Shown here piece after piece: positions 26,438-34,362 of a DNA stretch of 64,000 nt; the first letter of the stretch is position 1; each line of letters opens with the position of its first letter. Position numbers and translations under genes: made by a program. The DNA comes from Candidatus Obscuribacter sp. (lineage in GTDB: Bacteria > Cyanobacteriota > Vampirovibrionia > Obscuribacterales > Obscuribacteraceae): NCBI GenBank assembly GCA_021772095.1, contig JADYXR010000155.1:38683-102682 (forward strand). The letters are read 5' to 3'. The notes under the pieces were generated by a model that was not told the DNA's origin, did not search any database, and saw nothing but the letters and a program-made list of their open reading frames with translations.

Positions 26438-27007
26438 ATGGAAGACGGCGTTAAAAGACGAACGATACTAAAGACGGTGGCAGCCGTTCCTCTTGCATTG
26501 ACCTTTGGTCTTCTGGCTTCGCCATTCTTGCGCTTCTTGCGCCCAACCTTGAAACCACTAGATGTTCTCGGACATTCCGATCAACCGATTGCCGAGCCGC
26601 CGATCCCGACATTCACCGATAAAGATTTCCCGGATGAATGGACTTGCATTCCGTTTACCTTCAACCAGAAGTACATAGAATATAACCCTGAGCTTGCAGA
26701 AGTTCGCACCATCCCTGGTTTCATTGTCAAATTGCCAAACGGCGATGTAGTGGCCTACAGCCGCATCTGCCCGCATTTGGGCTGCGTTTTCAACTTCGTG
26801 AAAGATCCCGAAGAATGCGCCAAAGGCTACAACTTCAAACCAGCCGGACCAGTTTTCGCCTGCCCATGCCACTTGTCGGTGTACGACATCGCTCAAGCCG
26901 GCAAGGTAGTTAGTGGACCAGCGCCGCGTCCACCACGAAGATTCTCGCTTAAACAAACAGGCGACACCTATCAAGTAATTTCATTGGAGGCTGGATCGAT
27001 TGCATGA
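26438..27007 (+). CDS. Rieske [2Fe-2S] protein of a cytochrome bc-type complex
   Basis: Accepts one electron from quinol at the Qo site and passes it to haem c. The N-terminus has a twin-arginine-like anchor (VKRRTILKTVAAVPLALTFG). Cluster ligands are C111-P-H113-L-G-C116 and C142-P-C144-H145-L-S147-V-Y149. The Ser and Tyr that raise the potential in bc1/b6f Rieske proteins are retained, while the usual Gly of CHGS is Leu. The start at 26438 has AGGTGA five bases upstream; a GTG at 26429 is less likely. The stop overlaps the cytochrome b start by four bases (ATGA), implying coupled synthesis. Confidence 0.94.
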   Translation: MEDGVKRRTILKTVAAVPLALTFGLLASPFLRFLRPTLKPLDVLGHSDQPIAEPPIPTFTDKDFPDEWTCIPFTFNQKYIEYNPELAEVRTIPGFIVKLPNGDVVAYSRICPHLGCVFNFVKDPEECAKGYNFKPAGPVFACPCHLSVYDIAQAGKVVSGPAPRPPRRFSLKQTGDTYQVISLEAGSIA

Positions 27008-28842
27008 GCAGTAGTTCCATTAACAAACCAGGACCGGGTAACAAGGCTTGGGGCGCCGTAACCTATTTATGGGATTATTTCGCCACCCGTTTCAAGAACA
27101 TCGACATCTTCGACGAGCACCATCAGCTCGAAGCGAAGACTAATCCGTTCTATGCACTCGGGCCGATTTTCTATTTAGTCTGGTTCGCCACAATGGCTTC
27201 CGGTCTGCTTCTTATTTGTTGGTATGTTCCGACAAAAGCAGCCGCTTATGATTCGATTTACGCCATTCAATGGCATGTGCCTTTTGGAAATATAGTTCGC
27301 GGTGTGCACAAGTACGGCGCGGACGCGATGATTATCGCAGCCACCATGCGGGTCTTCCGCATGTTTATCAACGCCGACTATAAACCGAGCAAAGAATTCA
27401 ATATTGCAATCGGTCTGGTCACGCTTCTTCTATCTATGTATTCCGGACTGACAGGTTATCTGTTGATCTGGAACCAGCGCGCTTTTTGGGCTACAAAGGT
27501 ATTCGCTACATTCCCGACTTACATGGATCAATTCCCTGTAATGGGTGATTACTATGAGCCATTGGTCAAATCGTTGCACCTTGGTTGGAACACAGCTGAA
27601 GTGCTTCTTGGAGCTGGTGGCGCTATTACGCAAGAAACAATCACGCGATTCTTTTCGTTGCACCTGGCGTTCTCGCTTATTCCTTTGATTCTCGTCGAGA
27701 TCTATTTCTACAACAATAACTATGTGCGCATGCCGCTTAACTGGATCAAGCGCACCGTGGTTATGTTGATGCTCGTAGTTACGGCGATCATTCTTCCGGC
27801 AGCTCAAGGACGTCGCTCCGATCCGGATGTCACGCCGCTTCCGATTCTTTCTGACTGGTACTTCCTGGGCTTGTATCAGATGTACAAATATCTGGAACCG
27901 GTCGTCGCCACTGAAATTACGATGGTGATACCAGTGACGGTGATTCTGTTGCCGTTCATCGACACCTGGCTCTGCGGTCCGGAAAAGAACATCATGAAGC
28001 GACCGTTCATCCTGATGATGACCATCATGGGTGGTGCTTCGTGGATTATCTTCTCGTATCTCATCATCATCAACGTCGCCAACATTCACAACGATCCGCC
28101 GTTCTGGCGCTCGATATCGTATCTGGCAATCGACGCCGGTATCGTCTGGCAACTGCTCTTGATCTGGAAATCGAAAGATGCCAAAGAATGGGCAAGAGGC
28201 GCTCGACCAGCCATCGTTGCTGCTGTAATGGGTGGACTGCAATGCGTTCTGGCATTCCTGTATTACTTCATGGCTCTGACCGAGATGTTCATGGGACCTC
28301 TCACTCAAGCATTCACTTATATGACTTTCCGTCCGTTCTGGGCCGACAAGGCTACCGCGCTTGAAAATGTCACTCGCGTGCTCGTCCCGAAAGGCACTGA
28401 AATGCCTTACAACACCGACTTCACTGTAGCGGCCACGGGCTGGATCGTCAAAGTGCCAAACGGCGACGAGGCATTGAAACAACTGGAAGTACTGAAAAGC
28501 ACTCCTTCGGCGATTGATTGGCTGTTCCAATTGATTCCGACGTTCAATCCCAAAGCACCGGTATATCAAAGTGCAATCGATTATATGGTGGCCAACAAGT
28601 GGGTCTATGACTACATTACGTTTGCTGACCGCATGAACCTGCAAGGCTTGAATCCAGCTCCATACGCGGTTTATCCGATGCATGTTCCTGAGGTGGATTG
28701 GTGGTGGATGATAGGCGGTCTGCTAACCACAGTACTTGCTATCGTCACCTTCTTTGTCAGCCGTTCCAAAGGCAAAGCTCCGGCAGTTCCTCCTCCAGAT
28801 AAAGCGGCAACACCTGAAAAACCAGCAGGAGCCGCGAGTTAG
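27004..28842 (+). CDS. Long cytochrome b (b6 plus subunit IV-like) lacking both haem bH/bn ligands
   Basis: Quinol-oxidising membrane subunit. The b6-like part has helix B IVRGVHKYGADAMIIAATMR and helix D TRFFSLHLAFSLIPLILVEI. His102 and His220, ligands of haem bL/bp, are present. The partners 14-15 residues later, ligands of haem bH/bn, are Arg116 and Tyr234/Phe235, so one haem pair appears missing. The Qo motif reads SDWY (283-286) in place of PEWY/PDWY. After the subunit IV-like part come further helices and a ~200-residue extension with a large hydrophilic loop and a last helix near 575-600. At 612 residues it is far longer than b6 or subunit IV. It is overlapped with the Rieske gene. Confidence 0.9.
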   Translation: MSSSSINKPGPGNKAWGAVTYLWDYFATRFKNIDIFDEHHQLEAKTNPFYALGPIFYLVWFATMASGLLLICWYVPTKAAAYDSIYAIQWHVPFGNIVRGVHKYGADAMIIAATMRVFRMFINADYKPSKEFNIAIGLVTLLLSMYSGLTGYLLIWNQRAFWATKVFATFPTYMDQFPVMGDYYEPLVKSLHLGWNTAEVLLGAGGAITQETITRFFSLHLAFSLIPLILVEIYFYNNNYVRMPLNWIKRTVVMLMLVVTAIILPAAQGRRSDPDVTPLPILSDWYFLGLYQMYKYLEPVVATEITMVIPVTVILLPFIDTWLCGPEKNIMKRPFILMMTIMGGASWIIFSYLIIINVANIHNDPPFWRSISYLAIDAGIVWQLLLIWKSKDAKEWARGARPAIVAAVMGGLQCVLAFLYYFMALTEMFMGPLTQAFTYMTFRPFWADKATALENVTRVLVPKGTEMPYNTDFTVAATGWIVKVPNGDEALKQLEVLKSTPSAIDWLFQLIPTFNPKAPVYQSAIDYMVANKWVYDYITFADRMNLQGLNPAPYAVYPMHVPEVDWWWMIGGLLTTVLAIVTFFVSRSKGKAPAVPPPDKAATPEKPAGAAS

Positions 28843-28848
28843 GAAGGC

Positions 28849-29238
28849 ATGGCGAATATCGACAAGACGAAAAATGAATCGACAGTTGGCACCGAATCTG
28901 GTGACATCTTGGAGCACGTCGCGTCGGAATCGAGACCAGTGAAGGTCAAATTTGTCTACAAATTCGTCAATTTCAGTTTGGCTGCCTACGCGCTATCCTG
29001 GTTTTTCGAAGGCTGGCGCGAGATCAACAAAGACCTGACGGCCGGCAACGCGGCCATTCTAGTGGCTGGAACGCTTGCAACGCTTTTCTTTCTGGCTGTT
29101 CACTTCTACTGGATCTACTTCGAAGAAAAGTCGAAGGGCACATTGAGAAAACGTGTCGAATTGTTTGAAAAAATCCACCTGGCCACGCAATCAAAGCGTC
29201 AAGCCAAGGTCGTTGTCACTGATAAGGGAGAGAATTAA
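28849..29238 (+). CDS. Small two-helix membrane protein of the respiratory cluster
   Basis: The 129-residue product has a hydrophilic N-terminus (~1-38), two hydrophobic segments (FVYKFVNFSLAAYALSWFFE and AAILVAGTLATLFFLAVHFY) and a basic C-terminus. There are no Cys or haem motifs. It follows the cytochrome b by six bases and precedes the next gene by two, so it is almost certainly in the same transcript and probably an accessory subunit of the Rieske/cytb complex. I do not recognise a named family. Confidence 0.75.
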   Translation: MANIDKTKNESTVGTESGDILEHVASESRPVKVKFVYKFVNFSLAAYALSWFFEGWREINKDLTAGNAAILVAGTLATLFFLAVHFYWIYFEEKSKGTLRKRVELFEKIHLATQSKRQAKVVVTDKGEN

Positions 29239-29240
29239 AG

Positions 29241-29579
29241 GTGGCTATTAGAGTTGTAATTATGGCAATCGGAATTGCTGCTTGTCTCTACGGCAGCATC
29301 ATGATGCCATGGGCTGAGATGAATATGACGAAGGAAAACCTTCCTCATACGCTCACCTTGTTGCGTCTGGAGCCGGTTGCCGATGCTCTCGATTCAGTGT
29401 TCGGTCAAACAGCCGAGGCACACAAAGCCTCTCTCGATGCCAAAGAAGCAGAAGGAAACCGAGGCGAATATGTTTATGCATTCGCAATCGGCTTAGCTAT
29501 TCTGGGCGGTGCGCTGGCAGTCGCTGCAATCGGCAGTGCTGACGAGCAAGAAAAGATGTTGATGCCCGAGAAGAAGTAG
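29241..29579 (+). CDS. Small two-helix membrane protein of the respiratory cluster
   Basis: Starts at GTG 29241. The 112-residue product has an N-terminal helix (VVIMAIGIAACLYGSIMMPW), a soluble middle of ~50 residues that would face the outside, and a second helix (YVYAFAIGLAILGGALAVAA) with a charged tail. No cofactor motif is seen. Position between the two cytochrome b genes suggests a structural or assembly role in a complex containing both. The family is not recognised. Confidence 0.72.
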   Translation: MAIRVVIMAIGIAACLYGSIMMPWAEMNMTKENLPHTLTLLRLEPVADALDSVFGQTAEAHKASLDAKEAEGNRGEYVYAFAIGLAILGGALAVAAIGSADEQEKMLMPEKK

Positions 29580-29650
29580 ACAACAATTGACTTTTTAAGA
29601 CCAAAGTTTTGACCGCAGGTGCAGGGTAGGAGAAGGGGAGCCGGAAAGAA

Positions 29651-30796
29651 ATGGAAACGAGTGTTTGGACTAAAGTCTTCCTGGTTACTGAAGATTTATT
29701 CAACAAAATTGCCACCAGCAAGTACAACCCGCTGTACTACCACGGCGCTTTGCCGCAGTTCATCATGTATGTGCTGTTCTTGAGCGGACTGCTCTTATTC
29801 GCTTACTACGTACCGACAATCGACAACGCTTACGTTTCGAAAAATCTAGTTAACGCGTTCACTTCCGTCAAATATATAACTAACGATATCCCTTTCGGTG
29901 CGGTCGTCAGAGCGGTTCACCGCTATGCCGGTGACGCCATGGTCGTGGCCATAGTGCTGCACATGGTGCGCGTCTGGTTTACCGATCGTTATCGCCAGTA
30001 CCGTTGGGTACAGTGGGAATCCGGTATCGTCCTTTTGATCATGGTGCTCTTCATCGGTCAAACCGGTTATTACCTGATCTGGGATGAGCGCTCGTTGATT
30101 CTTACCCGCATGACCGTTTCTGCTCTGGAAACTATTCCAGTAATCGGCGTCGGGCTTGGCCACTGGTTCTTGAACGGTCGCGCCATCAGCAACCTCACCC
30201 TTTCGAACTTCCTTTTCATTCACATCGGACTTTCGTTCACGCTTTTGTTCGGACTGTGGATTCACTATGTTCGGATGACACGCCCTGTGATCACGCCACC
30301 ACCGGTAGTGAACTATGTATTGATGGGATTGTTGCTTCTGGTCGTTTATCTCTTCCCGATCACCGCTACCAAAATGGCTGATCTGCAGAGTCTGACCACT
30401 AATTCCATGGACATCGATTTGTTCTTCCTCTTCCCTTACTGGGTGCTGAGCCAGACCGGCATGTTCGGTTTCTGGGCTTTCACCATCATTGGCACCCTGG
30501 CGGTGTGCTTGATTCCACTGCCGATGGGAGCCAAACCGATCGAAGCTGCCGAAGTGGTCAACACAAAATGTACTGGTTGCACATTCTGCTCCAGAGACTG
30601 CCCATATCAAGCAATCGAGATGGTGCCAGCTCCTGCCGGCTCGCGTTTCAAACTGATTGCCACGGTCAAGTCTTATCGTTGCTCGGGATGCGGAGTCTGC
30701 GTCGGCGCTTGCGCCTTCGATGCCATCGACCTTCCCAACTTGCTCGACACCGACGTGACCGAGAAAATCAAACAACTCAGCAAAGCCCAAAGTTAG
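29651..30796 (+). CDS. Cytochrome b fused to a C-terminal 2[4Fe-4S] ferredoxin domain
   Basis: The 381-residue protein has a b6-type cytochrome b with all four haem ligands: His90 and His104 in helix B (VVRAVHRYAGDAMVVAIVLH) and His191 and His205 in helix D (FIHIGLSFTLLFGLWIHYVR). Two or three more helices follow, with FPYWVL where subunit IV would carry PEWY. The C-terminal ~75 residues form a cytoplasmic ferredoxin: CTGCTFCSRDCP and CSGCGVCVGACA. This joins a quinone/haem b module to low-potential Fe-S clusters, analogous in design to QmoC of sulfate reducers but built on a different cytochrome b family. A GGAG-containing site precedes the ATG. Confidence 0.92.
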   Translation: METSVWTKVFLVTEDLFNKIATSKYNPLYYHGALPQFIMYVLFLSGLLLFAYYVPTIDNAYVSKNLVNAFTSVKYITNDIPFGAVVRAVHRYAGDAMVVAIVLHMVRVWFTDRYRQYRWVQWESGIVLLIMVLFIGQTGYYLIWDERSLILTRMTVSALETIPVIGVGLGHWFLNGRAISNLTLSNFLFIHIGLSFTLLFGLWIHYVRMTRPVITPPPVVNYVLMGLLLLVVYLFPITATKMADLQSLTTNSMDIDLFFLFPYWVLSQTGMFGFWAFTIIGTLAVCLIPLPMGAKPIEAAEVVNTKCTGCTFCSRDCPYQAIEMVPAPAGSRFKLIATVKSYRCSGCGVCVGACAFDAIDLPNLLDTDVTEKIKQLSKAQS

Positions 30797-30849
30797 CACC
30801 ACATTTGGTGACAAGTACAACTTCAAGTTATCACTTAAGGTAAACCGCG

Positions 30850-31578
30850 ATGTCCGACGAGAAGACAGTAATTACACTAATCTGCGAAAGAGCAGCTGAT
30901 GTTCACGACATCCTGAATAAGGAAGGGCAGTGCACCACGGTGCCTGGTCTCAAGGCAATCACACTGCCTTGCTCGGGAATGATTCAACCGCTGATGATTG
31001 AAGCTGCAATGAAAGCCGGAGCCTCCGGAGTTATCGTTTGCGGTTGCCAGATCGGTGATTGCTACTACCGCGAAGGCAACAAGATGATTCGCGAAAGATT
31101 GCTCGGCGAACGTCCACCAGGTTTGAAGAAAACCGTTGACCGCCGTCGCGTCATGGCGCTCTGGTTGTCGCGTTTGCAGAAGGGACGTTTTGAAACCGAA
31201 GCAAAAGAATTCGTTGCGTATTGCTCTCAGCTCGATGGCGACGTTAAAGTAGCCGCCAAGATCGAAGGTGCAAAAGCGACTCCAGCTGCCGCTCCGGCTG
31301 CTTCCGGAGCCAAAATTGACACAGCGCCCGCCGCCGTGCCTGCTGCCAAAATCGACAGCAAAGACGAGAAGCCAAAACCACGCGAAGAAGCAATGACCAC
31401 GCCTGAAGCGAAGTTCGAGCCGAAGGAAACAGCGAAGGGCGAAGCCAAAGCAACCGGCACCGATTCTGGTGCTCAAAATGCCGAAGGCGCTGCTGTCAAG
31501 GCTGAAGAGTCAGCTGAGAAAAAGGCTGATGCGAAGAAGGCTGCCGCCGACGACGCCACGCCTCAAGCTAAAGACTAG
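30850..31578 (+). CDS. MvhD/FrhD-like iron-sulfur protein with Ala/Lys-rich tail
   Basis: Residues 1-130 match the delta subunit of F420-non-reducing hydrogenase (MvhD): LPCSGMIQPLMIEAAMKAGA, VIVCGCQIGDCYYREGNKMI and DRRRVMALWLSRLQKGRF. Conserved Cys41, Cys66 and Cys71, with Cys12 and Cys64, could bind a [2Fe-2S] cluster. MvhD passes electrons between a dehydrogenase and HdrA-type flavoproteins. Here it directly follows the cytochrome b-ferredoxin, so it is the likely soluble exit or entry point for its electrons. Residues ~140-242 are a low-complexity Ala/Lys/Glu/Pro tail. No HdrA, hydrogenase or formate dehydrogenase gene is in the window. Confidence 0.88.
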   Translation: MSDEKTVITLICERAADVHDILNKEGQCTTVPGLKAITLPCSGMIQPLMIEAAMKAGASGVIVCGCQIGDCYYREGNKMIRERLLGERPPGLKKTVDRRRVMALWLSRLQKGRFETEAKEFVAYCSQLDGDVKVAAKIEGAKATPAAAPAASGAKIDTAPAAVPAAKIDSKDEKPKPREEAMTTPEAKFEPKETAKGEAKATGTDSGAQNAEGAAVKAEESAEKKADAKKAAADDATPQAKD

Positions 31579-31589
31579 AAATCGCCACC

Positions 31590-31644
31590 AACAAAAGAGT
31601 AGCCTCGAACAAAAGAGTCGCCTCGAACTAAAGAACAAGAATCG
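31590..31644. repeat. 18-base tandem repeat, about three copies
   Basis: AACAAAAGAGTAGCCTCG (31590-31607), AACAAAAGAGTCGCCTCG (31608-31625) and a decayed AACTAAAGAACAAGAATCG (31626-31644) lie between the MvhD-like gene and the next small gene. Two copies differ by one base. No function is evident. Confidence 0.8.
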
Positions 31645-31667
31645 TAGTTTAAAAGAGAGAAGCTAAG

Positions 31668-31790
31668 ATGGCAGCCAAAGATCAAAAACTATCAGAGATG
31701 CAACTTATCAACCGCTGGGTTTGGTTCTTTGCGCTCTATTTCTTGTTCATCATTCTGATCGCCATGTTCGGACTGGTAGCCGAGTTCTAA
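31668..31790 (+). CDS. 40-residue single-helix membrane protein
   Basis: ATG at 31668, stop at 31788-31790, preceded by AGAGAGAAG. The product begins MAAKDQKLSEMQLINRWVWF and continues into a helix of Phe, Leu, Ile and Tyr ending GLVAEF. It has one transmembrane segment with a charged N-terminus inside, typical of tiny respiratory-complex subunits. It is the last gene of the compact respiratory run before the exported TIG protein. Its short length makes it easy to overlook; the helix and ribosome site support it. Confidence 0.65.
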   Translation: MAAKDQKLSEMQLINRWVWFFALYFLFIILIAMFGLVAEF

Positions 31791-31819
31791 GCAATCGTTT
31801 GAACGGCTGGTTGAAGTCT

Positions 31820-32557
31820 ATGGATAAAAAAACTATTTGCGCCGCTGTTATGGTGGCACTATCGCTGGCTATGATTCCGTCGCAATCGGCGACGCCTGTT
31901 TTCGCGCAGTCCAACGGTAGGACTGCGTCTGAAGATGTGGCGACCGGCGGACCGTTCTTTTTGAGTTCGAGAAGAATGCAGCGATTTGCTTCTCAGTTCA
32001 AAGTCGAACACGATGATTTGAATAAACCGATGACTCTGGTTTTGCACAACGGCATCGGCGGCAGACCCGGTTTAAACTGGGTGCGAGTGTTCATTGGTCC
32101 TGATCTGGATTTGAGCCGCCTGAAAGGGGCTGAAGAACCCTCTGCCGACCTTTTGTTCGACGAAAGTTATTTGGAAAGACATACAGTCTCGATCGATCTC
32201 TCCGACAAAGTTTTTGAAGGAACGAATACGATCATCCTGGAAGGGACCGGACCGAAAGGTGGCGTGATTAGCTGGGTCGTGGAAGGTCCGCCGACGCCCG
32301 CGCTGGCACCGATCAATCCGACATCGACGCAGGCCGGGGCTCGCTTGACGCTTGCCGGAAAGGGATTCAGCGTTGATAGCGGTGAAAATAAAGTCACCAT
32401 CAATGGTAGCAACGCTGAAATTCTTTCGTCGACGCGCAATGCGCTGACGGTAAAGCTGCCGGCGCATCTTGGACCGGGTACGGTTCAAATCGTGGTGACA
32501 ACGAACAACGTCAAAAGCGCACCATATACGATATCGATTGTGGAAGCGGCGCCGTAG
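31820..32557 (+). CDS. Exported IPT/TIG-domain protein
   Basis: The ATG at 31820 opens a signal peptide (MDKKTICAAVMVALSLAMIP, cleavage near VFAQ). Residues ~40-155 form an uncharacterised beta-rich region (TLVLHNGIGGRPGLNWVRVF). Residues ~160-245 are an IPT/TIG immunoglobulin-like domain (INPTSTQAGARLTLAGKGFS ... TVQIVVTTNNVKSAPYTISI). No redox cofactor motif is present. It lies 29 bases after the last small membrane protein and may belong to the same transcript, but a link to respiration is only positional. Confidence 0.85.
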   Translation: MDKKTICAAVMVALSLAMIPSQSATPVFAQSNGRTASEDVATGGPFFLSSRRMQRFASQFKVEHDDLNKPMTLVLHNGIGGRPGLNWVRVFIGPDLDLSRLKGAEEPSADLLFDESYLERHTVSIDLSDKVFEGTNTIILEGTGPKGGVISWVVEGPPTPALAPINPTSTQAGARLTLAGKGFSVDSGENKVTINGSNAEILSSTRNALTVKLPAHLGPGTVQIVVTTNNVKSAPYTISIVEAAP

Positions 32558-32568
32558 GTTTGTAACCT

Positions 32569-33102
32569 TTAGGTGTATTCGATTAAAACGGAGAGCGGTT
32601 TGCGGCCGGTGAAGCCATCGTTGATTAGATGCCAGGTTGTGATGTCGGGGTCGCTCAGGCGCCAGCAGAGCAAGTATTCGAAGCTGCCTTCCCGGGCGGG
32701 AAAATCGAGCAGTCCGGAGCGCAGATCGCGCAGTATGACGCCCTGTTCGGTGATTTTGTCGACCCAATAGTTTAGTCTGACAATATAATTGTTCTGCATG
32801 TCAGCGAGCTCGTGGGCGGTCTTTTCGTAACGCTGCTCGTCTTCTTCGTGAGGGATGTGGTCGAGGACATTGGCTCGCGAAGCGCTCTTGCGCTGACCGT
32901 CGGCGTGACCGGAGTCGGAGTTGATGACCACGTCCATGATGTTGGCTGCGGTTAAGCGGCGCTCCAACCGATCGAACTTGTCATTCGCCTCGATCAAATC
33001 CTCCGCCAATATTTCGAGTTCCATGTTGGCGGCAACGATAAAGTCCCTGATGGCAGGGAGTGCTTTGCGGGCTTCTTCCAGGGTGAAGTGCTTGCGAATC
33101 AT
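32569..33102 (-). CDS. DUF2203 family protein
   Basis: The 177-residue product shows the DUF2203 layout: N-terminal FTLEEARKALPAIRDFI, a long helical middle, then GVILRDLRSGLLDFPAREGS and LLCWRLSDPDITTWHLINDG followed by FTGRKPL. It has no signal or membrane segment, so it is cytoplasmic. The biochemical role of the family is unknown to me. It converges with the TIG gene, 11 bases between stops, and diverges from the cyclase gene. Confidence 0.88.
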   Translation of the reverse strand: MIRKHFTLEEARKALPAIRDFIVAANMELEILAEDLIEANDKFDRLERRLTAANIMDVVINSDSGHADGQRKSASRANVLDHIPHEEDEQRYEKTAHELADMQNNYIVRLNYWVDKITEQGVILRDLRSGLLDFPAREGSFEYLLCWRLSDPDITTWHLINDGFTGRKPLSVLIEYT

Positions 33103-33192
33103 GGGGCTCCGAAAAATTCATCGAGACATACTATCTAAAATTACCCGAATTGACGAAAATATCCCACTCAGTAGTAAATGCGGAGCAAATTT

Positions 33193-33987
33193 ATGACGAG
33201 ATTGGTTGATTTAACGAGACCGCTGGAGCCGCTCGATGAGAAAACCTTTCCTGACGTAATCAAACCGCTTTTCAGAATTATCTCCCCTGAGATTGATTAT
33301 GTTGATAATCAGAGGGGCGCCAAAATCATGATGGAGCTGTTTGGCTGCTCCAAGGATGACCTGCCGGAAGGGGAGGGTTGGGGTGAGGACAATCTCAAGA
33401 TGTCGAGCCATATGGGGACGCACGTCGACGCGCCGCTGCATTACGGCAGCACTTGTGGTGGTGAACGGGCGAAGTCGGTGGACGAGATCGATTTGCATGA
33501 TCTTTATCTGCCGGCCATCGTTCTCGATATGACGCACAAGAAAGCTTCCGGTTCTGGTATCACGGTGGATGATTTGAAATCGGCTCTCGCCAAAATTCAG
33601 TGTGATATCACCGGCGGTGAAGCGGTTTTGATTAGAACCGATCACGATAAGTATGCGCTCAATGATCCGATGCGATACAACTATCCCGGCATGATTCGCG
33701 AATCGGCTCTGTGGCTGGCTGATAAAGGGGCCAAGATTGGTGGCACCGACGCGATTGGATGGGACAGACCGTTTCATGTGATGATCGCCGACTATAAAAA
33801 AACGCGCGATAAGACGAAGATTTGGGATGCGCATTTTGCGCATAGAGACAAAGAATTCTATGTGGTGCAGCAACTGGTTAACCTCGATACCTTGCCGGCA
33901 TCAGGTTTTAAGGTCGCCTTCTTTCCGCTCAAGATTGTCGGTGCCTCGGCGGCACCAGCTCGAGTGGTGGCATTTTTAGAAAACTGA
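33193..33987 (+). CDS. Cyclase / kynurenine-formamidase-like metal hydrolase
   Basis: The 264-residue product carries the family's metal motif HxGTHxDxPxH as SSHMGTHVDAPLHYG (~residues 74-88) and the later GGTDAIGWDRPF. Members hydrolyse N-formylkynurenine or cyclise polyketides; the substrate here is unknown, and no tryptophan-degradation or polyketide gene is near. The start at 33193 has GGAG upstream; an ATG at 33178 lacks a site. It diverges from the DUF2203 gene. Confidence 0.88.
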   Translation: MTRLVDLTRPLEPLDEKTFPDVIKPLFRIISPEIDYVDNQRGAKIMMELFGCSKDDLPEGEGWGEDNLKMSSHMGTHVDAPLHYGSTCGGERAKSVDEIDLHDLYLPAIVLDMTHKKASGSGITVDDLKSALAKIQCDITGGEAVLIRTDHDKYALNDPMRYNYPGMIRESALWLADKGAKIGGTDAIGWDRPFHVMIADYKKTRDKTKIWDAHFAHRDKEFYVVQQLVNLDTLPASGFKVAFFPLKIVGASAAPARVVAFLEN

Positions 33988-33992
33988 AAATA

Positions 33993-34027
33993 GAGAAAGA
34001 GGGAAGGAACACTCCCCTCCCTCTCTC
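33993..34027. terminator. Possible hairpin after the cyclase gene, within a 375-base gap
   Basis: GAGAAAGAGGGA is nearly complementary to TCCCTCTCTC, giving a 9-10 bp stem just after the stop at 33987. No clear T-tract follows, so the terminator call is tentative. The rest of the gap to 34362 has a few G-rich stretches (GCGGGGGACTATAGGG near 34120) but no gene or recognised RNA motif. Confidence 0.35.
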
Positions 34028-34362
34028 GTCGTTCGTTCTACTAAGGTGCCGCCGGCGATGGTTAATCTTTCTCGGTGCTAAACGCGGGAACCGGCGACCT
34101 AGTAAACCAATCATAGTTCGCCGTTTTTGCGGGGGACTATAGGGTTTTTCCTGTACTTTGCCTGTTGATAACCCACCTCTAGTCCGGAAAGTTGCATGAC
34201 AACTGGCTTTGCCGTGGCTCTGCTGTGTCACCAGATAGTTAGGTTAGTTTCTTCTATGAACTTTTATTGGCTACTATTGAAAGGTTGAACCGAAAAATTA
34301 TCAGTGGGTATCCTGAAATATATACTGGGCAACGTGGATGGTTGTCGCAGGTTTTCAGGTGC

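Noticed and set aside
34040..34200. G-rich leader with GCGGGGGAC considered as a c-di-AMP or c-di-GMP riboswitch
   Set aside because: The remaining conserved blocks of either riboswitch class are missing.
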